From Chondrus crispus (taxonomy: Eukaryota > Rhodophyta > Florideophyceae > Gigartinales > Gigartinaceae): a stretch of DNA of 64,000 nt. Positions 23,694 to 34,676 of this stretch are shown here, in pieces; the first letter of the stretch is position 1, and every line of letters starts with the position of its first letter. Both the position numbers and the translations under genes were made by a program. The DNA is taken from the NCBI RefSeq assembly GCF_000350225.1, contig NW_005179203.1:124001-188000 (forward strand), written 5' to 3'. The notes beneath the pieces are model-generated. The model did no database searches. It saw nothing but the letters and a program-made list of their open reading frames with translations, and had not been told where the DNA came from.

Positions 23694-25760
23694 ATGCTTC
23701 TTCAGTGCAGCTTATCGGTACTATGCACTCTCCTTGCTCTCGCAGCTGCTTCTCCAGCCCCAGTATCGCCCTCTGGACCGGCGAAACTGCTCTTGTCCCA
23801 CTCCCAGAGGCTACCACTAGCAACAAAATATCATCTTTCTCTCCTCAACACTCGCTTCGGACGGCATCCGGTGGGGAACATATTTAGATCTCTCCTAAAA
23901 AGGAAGATGTCGCCCGGGCCTATTGATGTTACTCGGATCCATTCTCTCAATGCGTTTCGACAGGCGCATGATACGGTAAGAAGGGCACATGAAATTGGTC
24001 CAAGGGAACGCACAATGATCAGGCCCGAAATTGCTATACTTGCGGGCCTCCTAGCGGATCATCACCACATCCCATCCAGGACCGTCTCGCAGACAAAGTT
24101 TTCTGGTCGGAACATGGCATCAATCACTCATTCCCTTCTTCAGAACTCTCGTGTGCTGAGGAGCAAGCTTGGACAGTATGTCGGGAGAAAAGCAGCTCCA
24201 TTGGGAACATCAAAAGACTTTGCAGGACTTTTTCGCACATCTTTGCCAACCGCAAATCGCATGGGGCTAACTGGTGATGATTGCACGGGCTCATCAGAAT
24301 GTGCGGATGGAAGGATCTGTTTAAACACACAGGCCGACACGTGCTCTGCTGGCGAGGACTGCTTGTGTGTACCTTCGGACGGATTTGAGCCATGCACGTC
24401 TAGCCCCGATTGTTTGACAGCTGGAGAAGTGTGTGTGCAGCTAGGTAACAGCACAGTGTGTCTGTCGGAGGAAACTGCAAATGCCTTAGATTTTCCGATT
24501 GTGGACGCCGAGAGCTCTGATGATCCCGTAGAGACACCTGCAAGTAATAGTACAGACCCCAATGGGGGGAGTGGTGAGGGGATTACCGGTGCGATCTGCA
24601 CGAGCTCATCGGAATGTGCGGATGGAAGGATCTGTACAGACGGATTCATCGACACCTGCCCTTCTGGCGAGACTTGCATATGTGTACCTTCGGACGGAAT
24701 TGAGGCATGCACGTCAAGCGCCGATTGTTCAACAGCTGGAGAAGTGTGTGTGCAGCTAGGCAACAGCACAGTGTGTTTTTCTGAAGAAACTGCAAATGCC
24801 GCAGATATTCCGATTGTGGACGCCGAGAGCTCTGATGATCCCGTAGAGACACCTACAAGTAATAGTACAGACCCCGATGGGGGAAGTGGTGAGGGGATTA
24901 CCGGTGCGATCTGCACGAGCTCATCGGAATGTGCGGATGGAAGAATCTGCACAGACATAGAGAACATCGACACGTGCTCTTCTGGTGAGACTTGCATATG
25001 TGTACCTTCGGGTGGATTTGAGGCATGCACGTCAAGCGCCGATTGTTCAACAGCTGGAGAAGTGTGCGTGCAGACAAGTGAGAGCACAGTGTGTTTTTCT
25101 GAAGAAACTGCGACTTCTGCAGACATTCCCATCGTTGGCGACGACACCACTGATGACCCTGACTCCAGCGCCGGTAGTGGTGACGGGATTACCGGTGCAA
25201 TCTGCACGAGCTCATCGGAATGTGCGGATGGAAGAATCTGTACAGACATAGAGAACATCGACACGTGCTCTTCTGGCGAGACTTGCCTATGTTTACCATC
25301 GGACGGACTTGAGGCATGCACGTCTGGCGCCGATTGTTCAACAGCTGGAGAAGTGTGCGTGCAGCTAACTGAGAGTGCAGTCTGTTTTTCTGAAGAAACC
25401 GCAAATGCTGCAGACATTCCCATCGTGGAGATCGAGAGCTCTGGTACTCCGGAGGAGACACCCGCAAATGAGGACGCAGACTCACATGGTGGCAGTGGCG
25501 ACGGGATTACCGGATCGACTTGCACGTGCTCCTCAGGTTGTACAGAAGGAAGATTCTGCACAAACGGAAACATGATTACGTGCCCTGCTGGCGACTCGTG
25601 CATCTGCATACCGTCAGGTGGAATGCAAGTTTGCTCGTCCAGTGCCGAATGCTTAACAGGCGGGGAAGTATGCGCGCGGGTAATCAATCTTACGCTGTGT
25701 CTATCAGAGGAAGTTGCGATTGCCGAAGGTATTCCGATCTTGGACGGCGTCCGCTCTTAA
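23694..25760 (+). CDS. Secreted cysteine-rich repeat protein with five repeats, 688 aa
   Basis: This is a paralogue of the gene at 11984. It has a signal peptide at about residues 1-20 (hydrophobic core, then AAAS-PAPV), the same pro-region to residue 196, and five ten-cysteine modules starting at Cys197, Cys302, Cys407, Cys504 and Cys610. Spacings are 105, 105, 97 and 106 residues. Modules 3 and 4 share the insert IENID and are close to identical, which points to recent internal duplication. The last module is most like the last module of the paralogue (TNGNM...CPAGDSCICIP). NST glycosylation sites occur in modules and linkers. The protein should be exported; its function is unknown. The ATG is supported by the signal peptide and by the match to the paralogue. 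Confidence 0.85.
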   Translation: MLLQCSLSVLCTLLALAAASPAPVSPSGPAKLLLSHSQRLPLATKYHLSLLNTRFGRHPVGNIFRSLLKRKMSPGPIDVTRIHSLNAFRQAHDTVRRAHEIGPRERTMIRPEIAILAGLLADHHHIPSRTVSQTKFSGRNMASITHSLLQNSRVLRSKLGQYVGRKAAPLGTSKDFAGLFRTSLPTANRMGLTGDDCTGSSECADGRICLNTQADTCSAGEDCLCVPSDGFEPCTSSPDCLTAGEVCVQLGNSTVCLSEETANALDFPIVDAESSDDPVETPASNSTDPNGGSGEGITGAICTSSSECADGRICTDGFIDTCPSGETCICVPSDGIEACTSSADCSTAGEVCVQLGNSTVCFSEETANAADIPIVDAESSDDPVETPTSNSTDPDGGSGEGITGAICTSSSECADGRICTDIENIDTCSSGETCICVPSGGFEACTSSADCSTAGEVCVQTSESTVCFSEETATSADIPIVGDDTTDDPDSSAGSGDGITGAICTSSSECADGRICTDIENIDTCSSGETCLCLPSDGLEACTSGADCSTAGEVCVQLTESAVCFSEETANAADIPIVEIESSGTPEETPANEDADSHGGSGDGITGSTCTCSSGCTEGRFCTNGNMITCPAGDSCICIPSGGMQVCSSSAECLTGGEVCARVINLTLCLSEEVAIAEGIPILDGVRS

Positions 25761-26733
25761 CATTCATCTCCGAAGGTTAAGATTTGAGAAACGGTGTTTC
25801 TACCACGAAAGAAGGAGGAAGCAGCACCCCACCAGTGGATGGGACCATGAGTGTATATTTTCTCTCTCGATTGTGGTGGAAGCTTTGTTTGGCTACATCC
25901 CGGAAATTCTAGCTAGATATCCATGTATTGAATATGGTGCTTGTGCTATGGCTAGTCAAGCTAGAGCATCGATTGCATGTCGAATCACAGTAGATAAATC
26001 CCGTTTTGCATTTAAGGAACAGAACAGTCAAACCTCCATGATTTGAAACGATTCGTAGATGCCGTCCCAATGAATCAAGATTCTATTCCAGGAGACACCT
26101 GCGCCGTGAAGAGCATTTCTATCGATCACTGACAGAAAGCATTAGAGATGCTGTTGCTTTTATGCGCATACCTGTTAATAGTTTGATGCCGAGTCCATGG
26201 AATAATAATGTGTGCATGTAGGCACAGGCTTCCCATGATTTATGAGAGCATTGGCCGAGAGCATAAATTATGCTGTCTGACCCCATAGCGTAGCATTTAC
26301 GGACCAGGGAGGAAGAAGCGAAAGACTGCAAGCGGAAGGCCGTTGAGGAACAGGGAGTGATGCTGAAGCGAAAGCGGATTTTTTCTAAGGAGGAGGGTAA
26401 AAAACAATGGGAGTCGATGGGAAAAATGAACTGGTAGACGGGGGGAGCGAATGGGCGAGGAGGTGGGTCTGGCATTTCGGAGGGATGGGTGCGGAGATAG
26501 AGTTTAGCGGGATCGTGATGTGAGGGGCGGGGCCAGTGGACGGACAACGCATCTGCCTTGATGGGTAGAGAAAGAAGGGACCTGCCCCAGGAGCGTTTTG
26601 AAGGCTTACGGTAATTGTTTTCTGTGGAGAGATAACTTGGGCTGAGTACAATACGAGCGGCACAGCAGCGACGTACGGTGAACTGGCGTGGCGCAGTGCC
26701 AAAATTGAATTTCACACTGATACGCGATTTGCA
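25761..26733. other. Intergenic stretch
   Basis: A 198-codon minus frame (26119-26715) and smaller frames are open, but their translations show no domain I recognise and part is purine/pyrimidine-biased sequence. I see no supported gene. Confidence 0.5.
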
Positions 26734-27156
26734 TCGTTTCCTAAAAGCAAGCTAACTTTCATATTTTTGGGACGCATTGCTCCTTGAGATTTCATACTGA
26801 CTGGACTTCATTGTTGATACACGCCCGAGAAGAAACTCAGAGTCCGGTAGTGCCCGGTCGCCACGATGAGGGTCATATTTCGGTCATGTCTCTCCGGCCT
26901 ACTCAGTCGTTGTGGGTACCGTGTCCACCTATTCAGCTCAGCGGTCTGTGTCCAAAGTAGGATGTGCTACGTGAGGAAACGCCCGACTTGAAGTTAGAGC
27001 CGCCGCTGAGGGTGACGGCCACGCCACGGCCCCGTCGACGGCCACGCGACAAGGGGACATTGATTGGGGTTTGTGAGAGAGCACGCTTGCTGCCGGCGCT
27101 ACCCTATCCCGGCACGGCAACGAGGCACGGTGGGAAGGTGGGTGTAATCCCACAAT
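26734..27156. repeat. Dispersed repeat R, uninterrupted copy
   Basis: This 420-bp segment matches a second copy that is now split into 35221-35232, 56340-56535 and 59958-60190, at roughly 93-95% identity by eye. The copy here lacks both insertions, so it serves as an empty-site reference for Copia III (near 26741) and for the Harbinger element (near 26931). No coding sequence is recognised. Its own class is unknown; no terminal inverted repeat is visible. Confidence 0.85.
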
Positions 27157-27190
27157 GTAAAGGGGGGGTGCTGGTGTTGTTGACAACAAA

Positions 27191-27242
27191 GTCCGATTTT
27201 TTTGTCACTGTCTGACATCAGACAGTGACAAAAAAATCGGAC
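27191..27242. repeat. Perfect palindrome, 25-bp arms, 2-nt loop
   Basis: Arm 27191-27215 (GTCCGATTTTTTTGTCACTG...) is exactly complementary to 27218-27242, with only CA between. It would extrude a 25-bp hairpin. It lies just outside repeat R. Confidence 0.95.
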
Positions 27243-28093
27243 ATGCAAAATATTTTGAAAAACATCTCCGACACGGGCCAAGGTGCACCGCCGTGCGTAC
27301 CAGCGCCAGACAGTGCGCCGTATATCAGAACGACGTGGTTGAAATTAAAGAAAACATATCTCAATCGATTGCTCACAGCTTTCTACGTACAGTTGTAAAA
27401 TGGTTGCTTGTCATACCAACAGAGAGCGTATGTTGGTATGGCTGACTCCCTTCTGTCTACAGTAAGGCTGGTCGTGTCTGTGGTCGTTGCGATGTATTCA
27501 GCACTTGGCTGGCGTGTTTCGGTCTGCTCTACCCCCTGCCCGGACTCTTTTCTTTAGACTATCGTACTCTAGCTTCCCTGTTAAGTACCTATCATTTTTC
27601 CCTCTTCTCGTCCTGCGATTCCCGTTCCTCTGCGCTCTTTCTTTTTGCGTTCGCTGCCTTTTGCACTCTCTTAGAGTGCCTCCATTCCCTGAGTTCTGCC
27701 TATGCGACCCCTCACTGAACGGCCACGGCGCATTGCGGCGTGCGTCAATTGTGACACGTGCACTTCCAGTATGACCTCGTTTCATAATCATAATGTGTAA
27801 AACGTGTTCAACCTGTATCTACCAGTTCACAAATACTACAGTATGCGCTACCACGTAGGCTGGTTCACAACAGTATAAGAGTGTAGAGCAACCCCACCGC
27901 GCAAATCTATATAACAACCCAAAAATACAAAACAGGCGGACTTTTCTATTTTTTTACCCAAGTAAAAAACTATTGCGATCAGGAAGTGCATTGCTGCCTT
28001 GCGGCAACAATCAAGTCTTTGTCCCCGAGTTCGGGGGCAACATTTGGGGGGGCACCTCTTCAAAAGCCGGAGCCCATCATTTGGCCTTCTGCA
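27243..28093. other. Intergenic stretch, no gene seen
   Basis: There is a short stem (CATACCAAC...GTTGGTATG) at about 27413-27441. Small frames around 27487-27774 encode F/L/P-rich low-complexity sequence. Nothing is recognised. Confidence 0.55.
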
Positions 28094-28205
28094 TGACGGA
28101 CCGCAAGGACAGACTGTCCGCATTACAGTCTGTCACACGCGGTACTTAGACCCACGAGACGGCGACGACGAGTAAAGACCGAACCATGAGGATTACGATT
28201 TATCA
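28094..28205 (+). repeat. 5' LTR of Copia II
   Basis: This 112-bp repeat runs from TGACGGACCGCAAGG to TTTATCA. It matches the distal part of the 3' LTR with a single visible difference. Confidence 0.88.
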
Positions 28206-28217
28206 GGTTATGGCCTG
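28206..28217 (+). promoter_or_regulatory. Primer-binding site of Copia II (half-tRNA-iMet type)
   Basis: GGTTATGGCCTG directly abuts the LTR and shares GGTTATGG with the site in Copia I. Confidence 0.6.
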
Positions 28218-31200
28218 CTTCGCTTCACTACGCAACACTCCGAACATCGAATAACAAACTGGATCGCGCTTACCCCAAGCACGCAGGACCGGCACGCACC
28301 CGCCGCAGCCAACCCCCAGTGCACAACCAAGCCGGAACGGAAACGCCCAACACAAGGCAGCCCCGTCCTGAATCCTCATCAACCCCCCAGCACCCCCACT
28401 GCCTCCTGCAGACCTCCTCTACATACCACCGCAAAACCCACGCACCCCACGTGCCCACTCCAATCCCATAATCATGGACCGCCGTGACATCCCCAAACTC
28501 GAACCGTCGAATTACGGTCCCTGGCTCATCGCACTCCGATCAGCCGCATACACACACGACGCCATTGATCACCTAGAAGGCAACCCGCCCACCCCCGACA
28601 ATGAGCAAGACGTACACACACACACGATAGCGAAACAAACGCTTATCGGCAAGATGATCGCGACTATCCCCGCAGACATCCTCAAACCTGTTGCTAATGC
28701 CCGAGGAGCAACCCACCCCGTACGACATCCTGCAAAAACTCACAGTTCACCTTGACACCACAAATGCCAGCGACCACATTTATCTCAAGCAACTGGCCGA
28801 GCAATGCCAAATCGAGGAAGGGCAGACTGTATACGAATACGTCAAACGCCACGAAGCTATCCGAGCACAAATGATAGCCGCCCGTTTCCCCGATATGGCC
28901 AACCAATCCACCACAGTGGACTACATGATAGACGGCCTGAAAAAGAACCCCAACACAGCACAAATAGGCCTCCAGCTGCTCTCCCTCCAACCGAAGAGCA
29001 TCAAAGACTTCGTGCACAAGTACAACTGGATCGACAACTATCGCCTAGCCATCCAACCAAGCAACCCTTGGCAATCAGCAACACCAGCACAACCCGAATA
29101 CACTCGCACACCGCGACAACGCGCACCACGGCACATCACACGCCACCCCATGACATACCACCCCAACGCCTGTCGACACCACATCTCCAAAGGTTTCCGG
29201 CGCCCGCAGGACACCGACGCCGAATGCCGCGATCCGACACACCCGCGACACCAGAAGGCCTCGCGCAAGAAAGCATTGCCCAAAGCCCGAGTTGTACAGG
29301 AACCACCTTTCCTGACACAACCAGACCAGGAAACCGTCGACACCGAATCAGACGACAACGAAACATACTCAGCAGAGGGTATGTTCATACTCGACTCCGC
29401 CGCACACCCCACCCACACCTCCCGACCGTTCCCACGCATGAGGCCATTACCTCGCCCCACCAAATCAATCACAGCCACTAACCACTCCACACCATGCACG
29501 CACGCCGGCACAATACAGAGTTATACGAATAGAGGACACCGAATACGCCCCCGAGCGGTCCACACCCCCCAAATACCGTATACGCTAGTATCCGTACACT
29601 CTCTCACGTCACTAAACTGCACGGTCACGTTCAATCACCAACACGCATGCATACGAGACCGTGACAACACAGTAATCGGCACAGCCCCCTGGCACAACAT
29701 ACTCCAAGCATACGCCTGGACCCCCCGCAAAAGAACCAAAGCACACACAGCTAAAGGAGCTCGCACAAGACCCCGAGCACCATCCAAGCACCCCCCTCGC
29801 ACGCACGCCCCCCCAACACAGCGCAACACCACAAACCTCACCACAGCCAAGGCCAACACAACAAACCCCCGCCTACTCCCCAACACCAGTACGGCAAAAA
29901 GACGAGCACCCAACATCCAACACTTCCACACGGCAAACCCCTACACAGCCAAACAAATCACGCACAACACAGCCAAAGCATATGATTGGCATCTAGCACT
30001 CAACCACGCGCCTCCCAAAGCGCTACAGCGCATGGCAAAAGAACGAACCATTCCCAACCTTCCGCCAAGCCTCCAAGGCGCGCCTCCCCCCATCAGTTGC
30101 TCCTCGTGCGCACACGCTAGGCAACAACCCCAACCACACCAGCTCGCACACCACTCTCAGCAGATAGCGGAACAGCTCAGCTCGGACACCTGCGGCCCAA
30201 TCTCCCCACCCTCGACCCATGGAAACGAACACATCTTCACATGCATTGACACAGCGAGTCGGTATCTCGTCACATACTACCTACGACGCCGACAGGATTT
30301 CAACACAATAATTCCCCAACTATTCAAAACCCTAGCCATCCAAAACAAACTCCCGATCGCATACAGAACGGACAACGCCAAGGAATTCACATCGTCACAT
30401 GCCAAGGCCACGTACAATTCGCACGGCATACAGCACATCACAAACACGCCCCATCAACCGCAAGAGAACTCAATAGCAGAGAGGATCAATAAGACGCTCT
30501 TCACAAATGCGCGCGCCGCATTACACCACGCCCATCTCCCACCAAAATTCTGGGAAGATGCAGTACGAGATGTGGCCTTCAAATACAACATCATGCGGCA
30601 TAGCGCCACCCAACAAAGTCCATGGACACTCTGGCACGGACGCCCAGCCCACATGACCCGCATCTTCGCATTCGGGCAAATCGGCACCGCCCCCATACAC
30701 GCCCACAAAACCAAACTACAAGGGCGCAGCGAACCCCCAAGATATATGTACCCCATATCGTAAACCCACGTCATGACCCTCACCATACACAACCCCCGAT
30801 ACCGCATCATCAGGGCGATCGACTTCCGACCATACGCCAGGCACCAGGACCCCAAGCACACGTCCAGCCGAGCTTTCAATGTCACAACCCCACGACACAA
30901 AAAGCGGCAAGGCACGCGCACAACAACAAGACACAACCCACCGCCCAGCAAAATCAACGCCACCACCACCGCTCCCCGGCACGTACAAGCAGCGCGCAAA
31001 TACCCGGACGCCCAACAATGGGCAGCAGCACACAACGACGAGCTAGACACCCTAGACAAACAGCGCACTATCAAATGGATCCCAGCGACAAAAGTGCCAC
31101 CCAATGAGAAGCTCATCCCATTAACCATGACATACCGGTACAAGCGCACACCCGACGGCAAAATCGCGAAACGCAAAGCCCGTTGCTCTATACGAGGTGA

Positions 31201-32606
31201 CCGCATGAAGGCAGGACAGCACTTCGACCCAAAGAAAACATCCACATTCATGGCCGAAAAGACATCTGTACGCACCTTACTCGCAATCGCAGCAGCAAAC
31301 CAATGGCCCGTACAATACATGGACATCACCGCAGCATACCTCCATGAGTCCCACGACCAAAAATTCCCCGTCTACGTCCGCCAGCACCCACGATTTGACG
31401 GCTCAATGAAACATCCCCACCAAGCGGGACAGCTTCTCGGCAACCTCTACGGAGACCGCTCAGCAGGACATCGCTACACATCCGGACTGCAAAAACACCT
31501 CAAATCGCACGGCTACCGCCAATGCGACAGTGACCCCTGCCTGTTCACCAGCGCCAAGGCCGACGTCACGCTGCTCGTCACCGTCAGCATGGACGATTTT
31601 TTAGTCACCGCGTCGAACCAACGTCTAATCGACGACCTCCTGGCCACGCTGCAGAAGAAGTACACCATCAAGAACCTCGGTTTTCCAACCACGTATCTCG
31701 GTTGGCAGATCAGACGAGATGCACAAGGCAGCATAGACGTATCACACCAACAAGCCATCGATACTATTCTCCAGAAGCACAACATGGCCGAATGCAACCC
31801 CAAAACCACACCCGCGCCGCAAAAGCCAAACAAAACAACACTGAACGAGACGGCACCCCTTTCCCCCACCCTAGCCAGCCACTATCGCTCCATCCTCGGA
31901 AACCTGACATATGTCGTCGACAGCACTCGATATGACGCATATCATACCACCAACCAGCTCACACGACACAGCCAGCAACCGACACAAGCAAACTGGCATC
32001 AGCTCAAATGGTTACTACGGTATCTCAAGGGCACCAAGGCCCAAACCATATCCTACCACGCCAGCTCACCCGTCTGCCTCCGACCGTACAGCGACGCCGA
32101 CTACGCAAACGCGAAAAGTCGCAAGTCACTCACAGGAATTATCCACACAATCGGGCACTCACCGATAGCATGGACCTCCTCTCCGCAAGACGTCGTGGCC
32201 CTATCCACATGTGAAGCTGAATATATAGCTGCCTCCCGCGCAGCTCAACGAACACTATGGCTCCGCCGACTGCTCGCGGACATGCAGCACCCCCAACAAC
32301 ATCCAACCACCATCTTCATAGATAACAAATCAACGATCCAGATAGCCGAAGACTCGGCCCCCACACGTCGCCGCAAACTCATCGATATGAGGCACCACCA
32401 CCTCCAGCACCACATTCAGAGCGCGAACATAGCAGTAGAGCACATCCCCACCGTGCACAACCCCGCCGACCTGTTCACCAAAGCGCTAGGCCCCATTCGG
32501 TTCAAGGAGCTGTGCCAAATCATCCAACCAAACGGCACCCGCAGCCCGGATCCAAGAGCACACCCCAGCTCCACATCCGCGCGCACCCCTCAGCGTCCCC
32601 CGGGAC

Positions 32607-32763
32607 TGACGGACCGCAAATCTCTTCATCAGACGCTGAAGGGTGCACGCGTCACGGACCGCAAGGACAGACTGTCCGCATTACAGTCTGTCACACGCGG
32701 TACTTAGACCCACGAGACGGCAACGACGAGTAAAGACCGAACCATGAGGATTACGATTTATCA
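32607..32763 (+). repeat. 3' LTR of Copia II
   Basis: This 157-bp repeat opens with ACGGACCGCAA, which recurs about 45 bp further in; the 5' LTR has it once. The same arrangement is seen in Copia I. Confidence 0.8.
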
Positions 32764-34124
32764 CCGCACACCAAGTCCTTCGAGTCCCTTCCTTCTCTCC
32801 TGCTCGCCGCCATGGTAAACACTGTAACTTTTGCTCGCATCGCAGAAATTCACTCAGCGAGCTTTCACACCGTTGCCCGGATCATGGCGCTGGAATACCT
32901 GTGGAACGGCTAAGAGTTGTTGACAACCGACAGTATGTGCCTGTTCGCGCTTTACAATACAGTAGTCTCTCTTTAAAAGAATGACCCGCAAAAGAATATT
33001 CTTTTTAGTAGAATACATACACTGTTTCCCGTCCTGGGAAATGGCCAAAACAACCCTATTTTCATGACATTTATTTATATACGACATAAGAATGTAGTAT
33101 TTCGAATGTCGCTTTATCCCATGGAGTACAGTATGTAGAAGGGAACGTATTTTGGTCCTCGAAAACGGCCAAACAGATGTCCGAGATATGCTTGGTATAA
33201 TGGTCAGACGGATGTTCCGAATTTGGCTGTACTACGCTACCTTCGGTGCATCAAGAGAGATCTCTCAGAGGGCCGTTTCAGCTGCCAAAGTGCAAACGCA
33301 GAAGCAAACGAGAATTGATTCCTTCTTTTCAGGGGCCAGTAATCTTGCTGGACAAGCATCATAACTGCCACCATAGGAATATTCTCTACGTGAATAGCAA
33401 TGTCCTTTCCCGTCCTCATTCTTATAAAGAGAGATTACTGTACCTGACATCAGGTACCTTCTGTATACAGTATTGCGAACAGGCACATAGCCATGCTCTC
33501 TTCCTGGCATTTTGCTCTCCAAGTCTGGATCTCAAGGTGCCAACACACATACCGTACGTCCAAATCGGTGCGCTCCACCTGTTCAGTTTACCTTGCTTGA
33601 GCACACCTCTCTCAATCAAAAGTCGGACACGCTTGTGCCGTATAGAAAACCTAATAACGTATGATTCAAAAGCGTCATCCTACAACAATCTGCTATACAG
33701 ATATACGCCACAACTTTTTATTGGTACACAGTGTGATCCTCATCTCAGAGTGTCATTGTTGCCGCCACCAGCGAAAGGACTGTGCCGCTTGTACGGTATA
33801 CAGTCATTTATCGCCGTCTTGTTGCCAACACTGCGGTTTTGGGCCCTCGACCTCTATTTCTTCAGCCCGTCACGGAAAAGTCTCAAACGTGGATCCGTCG
33901 TTAAGCACCATAATCCAGGAAGAGCATCGATATCGTTTCGTATAATGCAGTGCATTTGCTTACCCTTGTTTCACCGCCCCGATCTCGAGATCCTCACAGC
34001 GTCGCTTGGCCCTCTTCCCGCCCTTTACTTAAGTGCTTCTGCTAATCCTCCACTTTCGCCAGCGTCCAGCATACCGTTCCTCCGTCAAAACTTTCCTCGG
34101 CTTCCGAAACAGACGCAAGTGAAC
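32764..34124 (+). promoter_or_regulatory. Upstream region of the third cysteine-rich paralogue
   Basis: Blocks near 32840-32895 and 33480-34124 match upstream DNA of the other two paralogues (for example GAGTGTCATTGTTGCCGCC near 33747). The sequence between them (about 32940-33460) has no counterpart I can align and includes the PIP-like tail fragment and a short perfect palindrome GTACCTGA-CA-TCAGGTAC near 33440. Confidence 0.5.
33246..33364 (+). pseudogene. Short C-terminal fragment with a PIP-box-like motif
   Basis: The frame ends in QTRIDSFFSGASNLAGQAS. QTRIDSFF fits the PCNA-interacting consensus Q-x-x-I-x-x-F-F. Only the tail is present and the upstream sequence is unrecognised. It is probably the remnant of a pogo-type transposase or of a DNA-replication protein. 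Confidence 0.3.
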
Positions 34125-34676
34125 ATGCTTACTCTGCGGCACTTTCTGCTAGTGTGCGCCCTCCTTGCCGTCGCGTTCTCTGCTCCAGCACCGATCTCGC
34201 CATCTCGGTCCGAGAAATGGCTCTTGTCTAACGCGCAGAAGCTATCCCTAGCAGCAAGGAGCCGTGATGCGCTACACAACACTCGCTTGCGAAGGAACAC
34301 ATTTAAATCCCTCCGCAAAACAGATCTGCCCACATCTGCCACAGTCATTCCGAGTCGTCACTCGCTCGATGCCTTCCGTCAAGCGCACAATACAGTAATA
34401 AGAGCACATGCATTCAGACCAAAGGAACAAAAGATGTCTCGGCCCAACGTTGCTGCAATTGCTGGCTGGATTACCGATCATCAAGGCATCCAATCCAAGA
34501 TTTCCTCGAAAACCAACTTTACTGGGTTGACCACGACCTCAATTACTTATCCCCTTCTTCAGAAAACCCGTCTGCTGAAGAGCAGCCTCGGAAAATATGT
34601 CGGAAGAAAAGCAGCTCCATTGGGAACATCAAAAGCTGCAGCAGGCGCGGTTCGGGCGAGGAGGAGGAGCAGGTGA
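34125..34676 (+). pseudogene. Truncated third paralogue of the secreted cysteine-rich family, 183 codons
   Basis: The signal peptide (MLTLRHFLLVCALLAVAFSA) and the pro-region, including FRQAHNTVIRAHAF and GRKAAPLGTSK, align with residues 1-174 of the two complete paralogues. At about 34634 homology stops abruptly, GC content jumps, and the frame ends after 13 foreign codons (AAAGAVRARRRSR). No cysteine module remains. The secretion signal is intact, so a 183-residue secreted product is possible, but loss of the repeat domain makes a pseudogene more likely. The start is chosen by alignment, although the frame is open further upstream. Confidence 0.8.

Larger units (their letters stand above)
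28094..32763 (+). mobile_element. Copia II, LTR retrotransposon, a fossil
   Basis: LTRs lie at 28094-28205 and 32607-32763 (TG...CA). The flanks CTGCA (28089-28093) and CCGCA (32764-32768) look like a 5-bp duplication with one change. Parts: gag (about 28474-29200), protease (near 29390), integrase with HHCC finger and core (about 29980-30720), reverse transcriptase (about 31000-31990), and RNase H (about 32080-32510; SDADYAN and CEAEYIAA). Domain order is Copia-type, and the element is related to Copia I, sharing its A/C-rich sense strand and primer site. The LTRs are about 99% identical over their shared part, so this is the youngest Copia here. It is nearly whole, with about two breaks. 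Confidence 0.93.

Noticed and set aside
26119-26715. 198-codon minus-strand frame as a gene
   Set aside because: No recognised domain, biased composition in part, and no paralogue or conserved start in the window.
26734-27156. Reading repeat R as an internally deleted (MITE) derivative of the Harbinger element at 56345-60190
   Set aside because: The Harbinger inverted repeats lie inside, at 56536 and 59957, and the repeat joins cleanly across them, so it is an empty target site rather than a deletion derivative.
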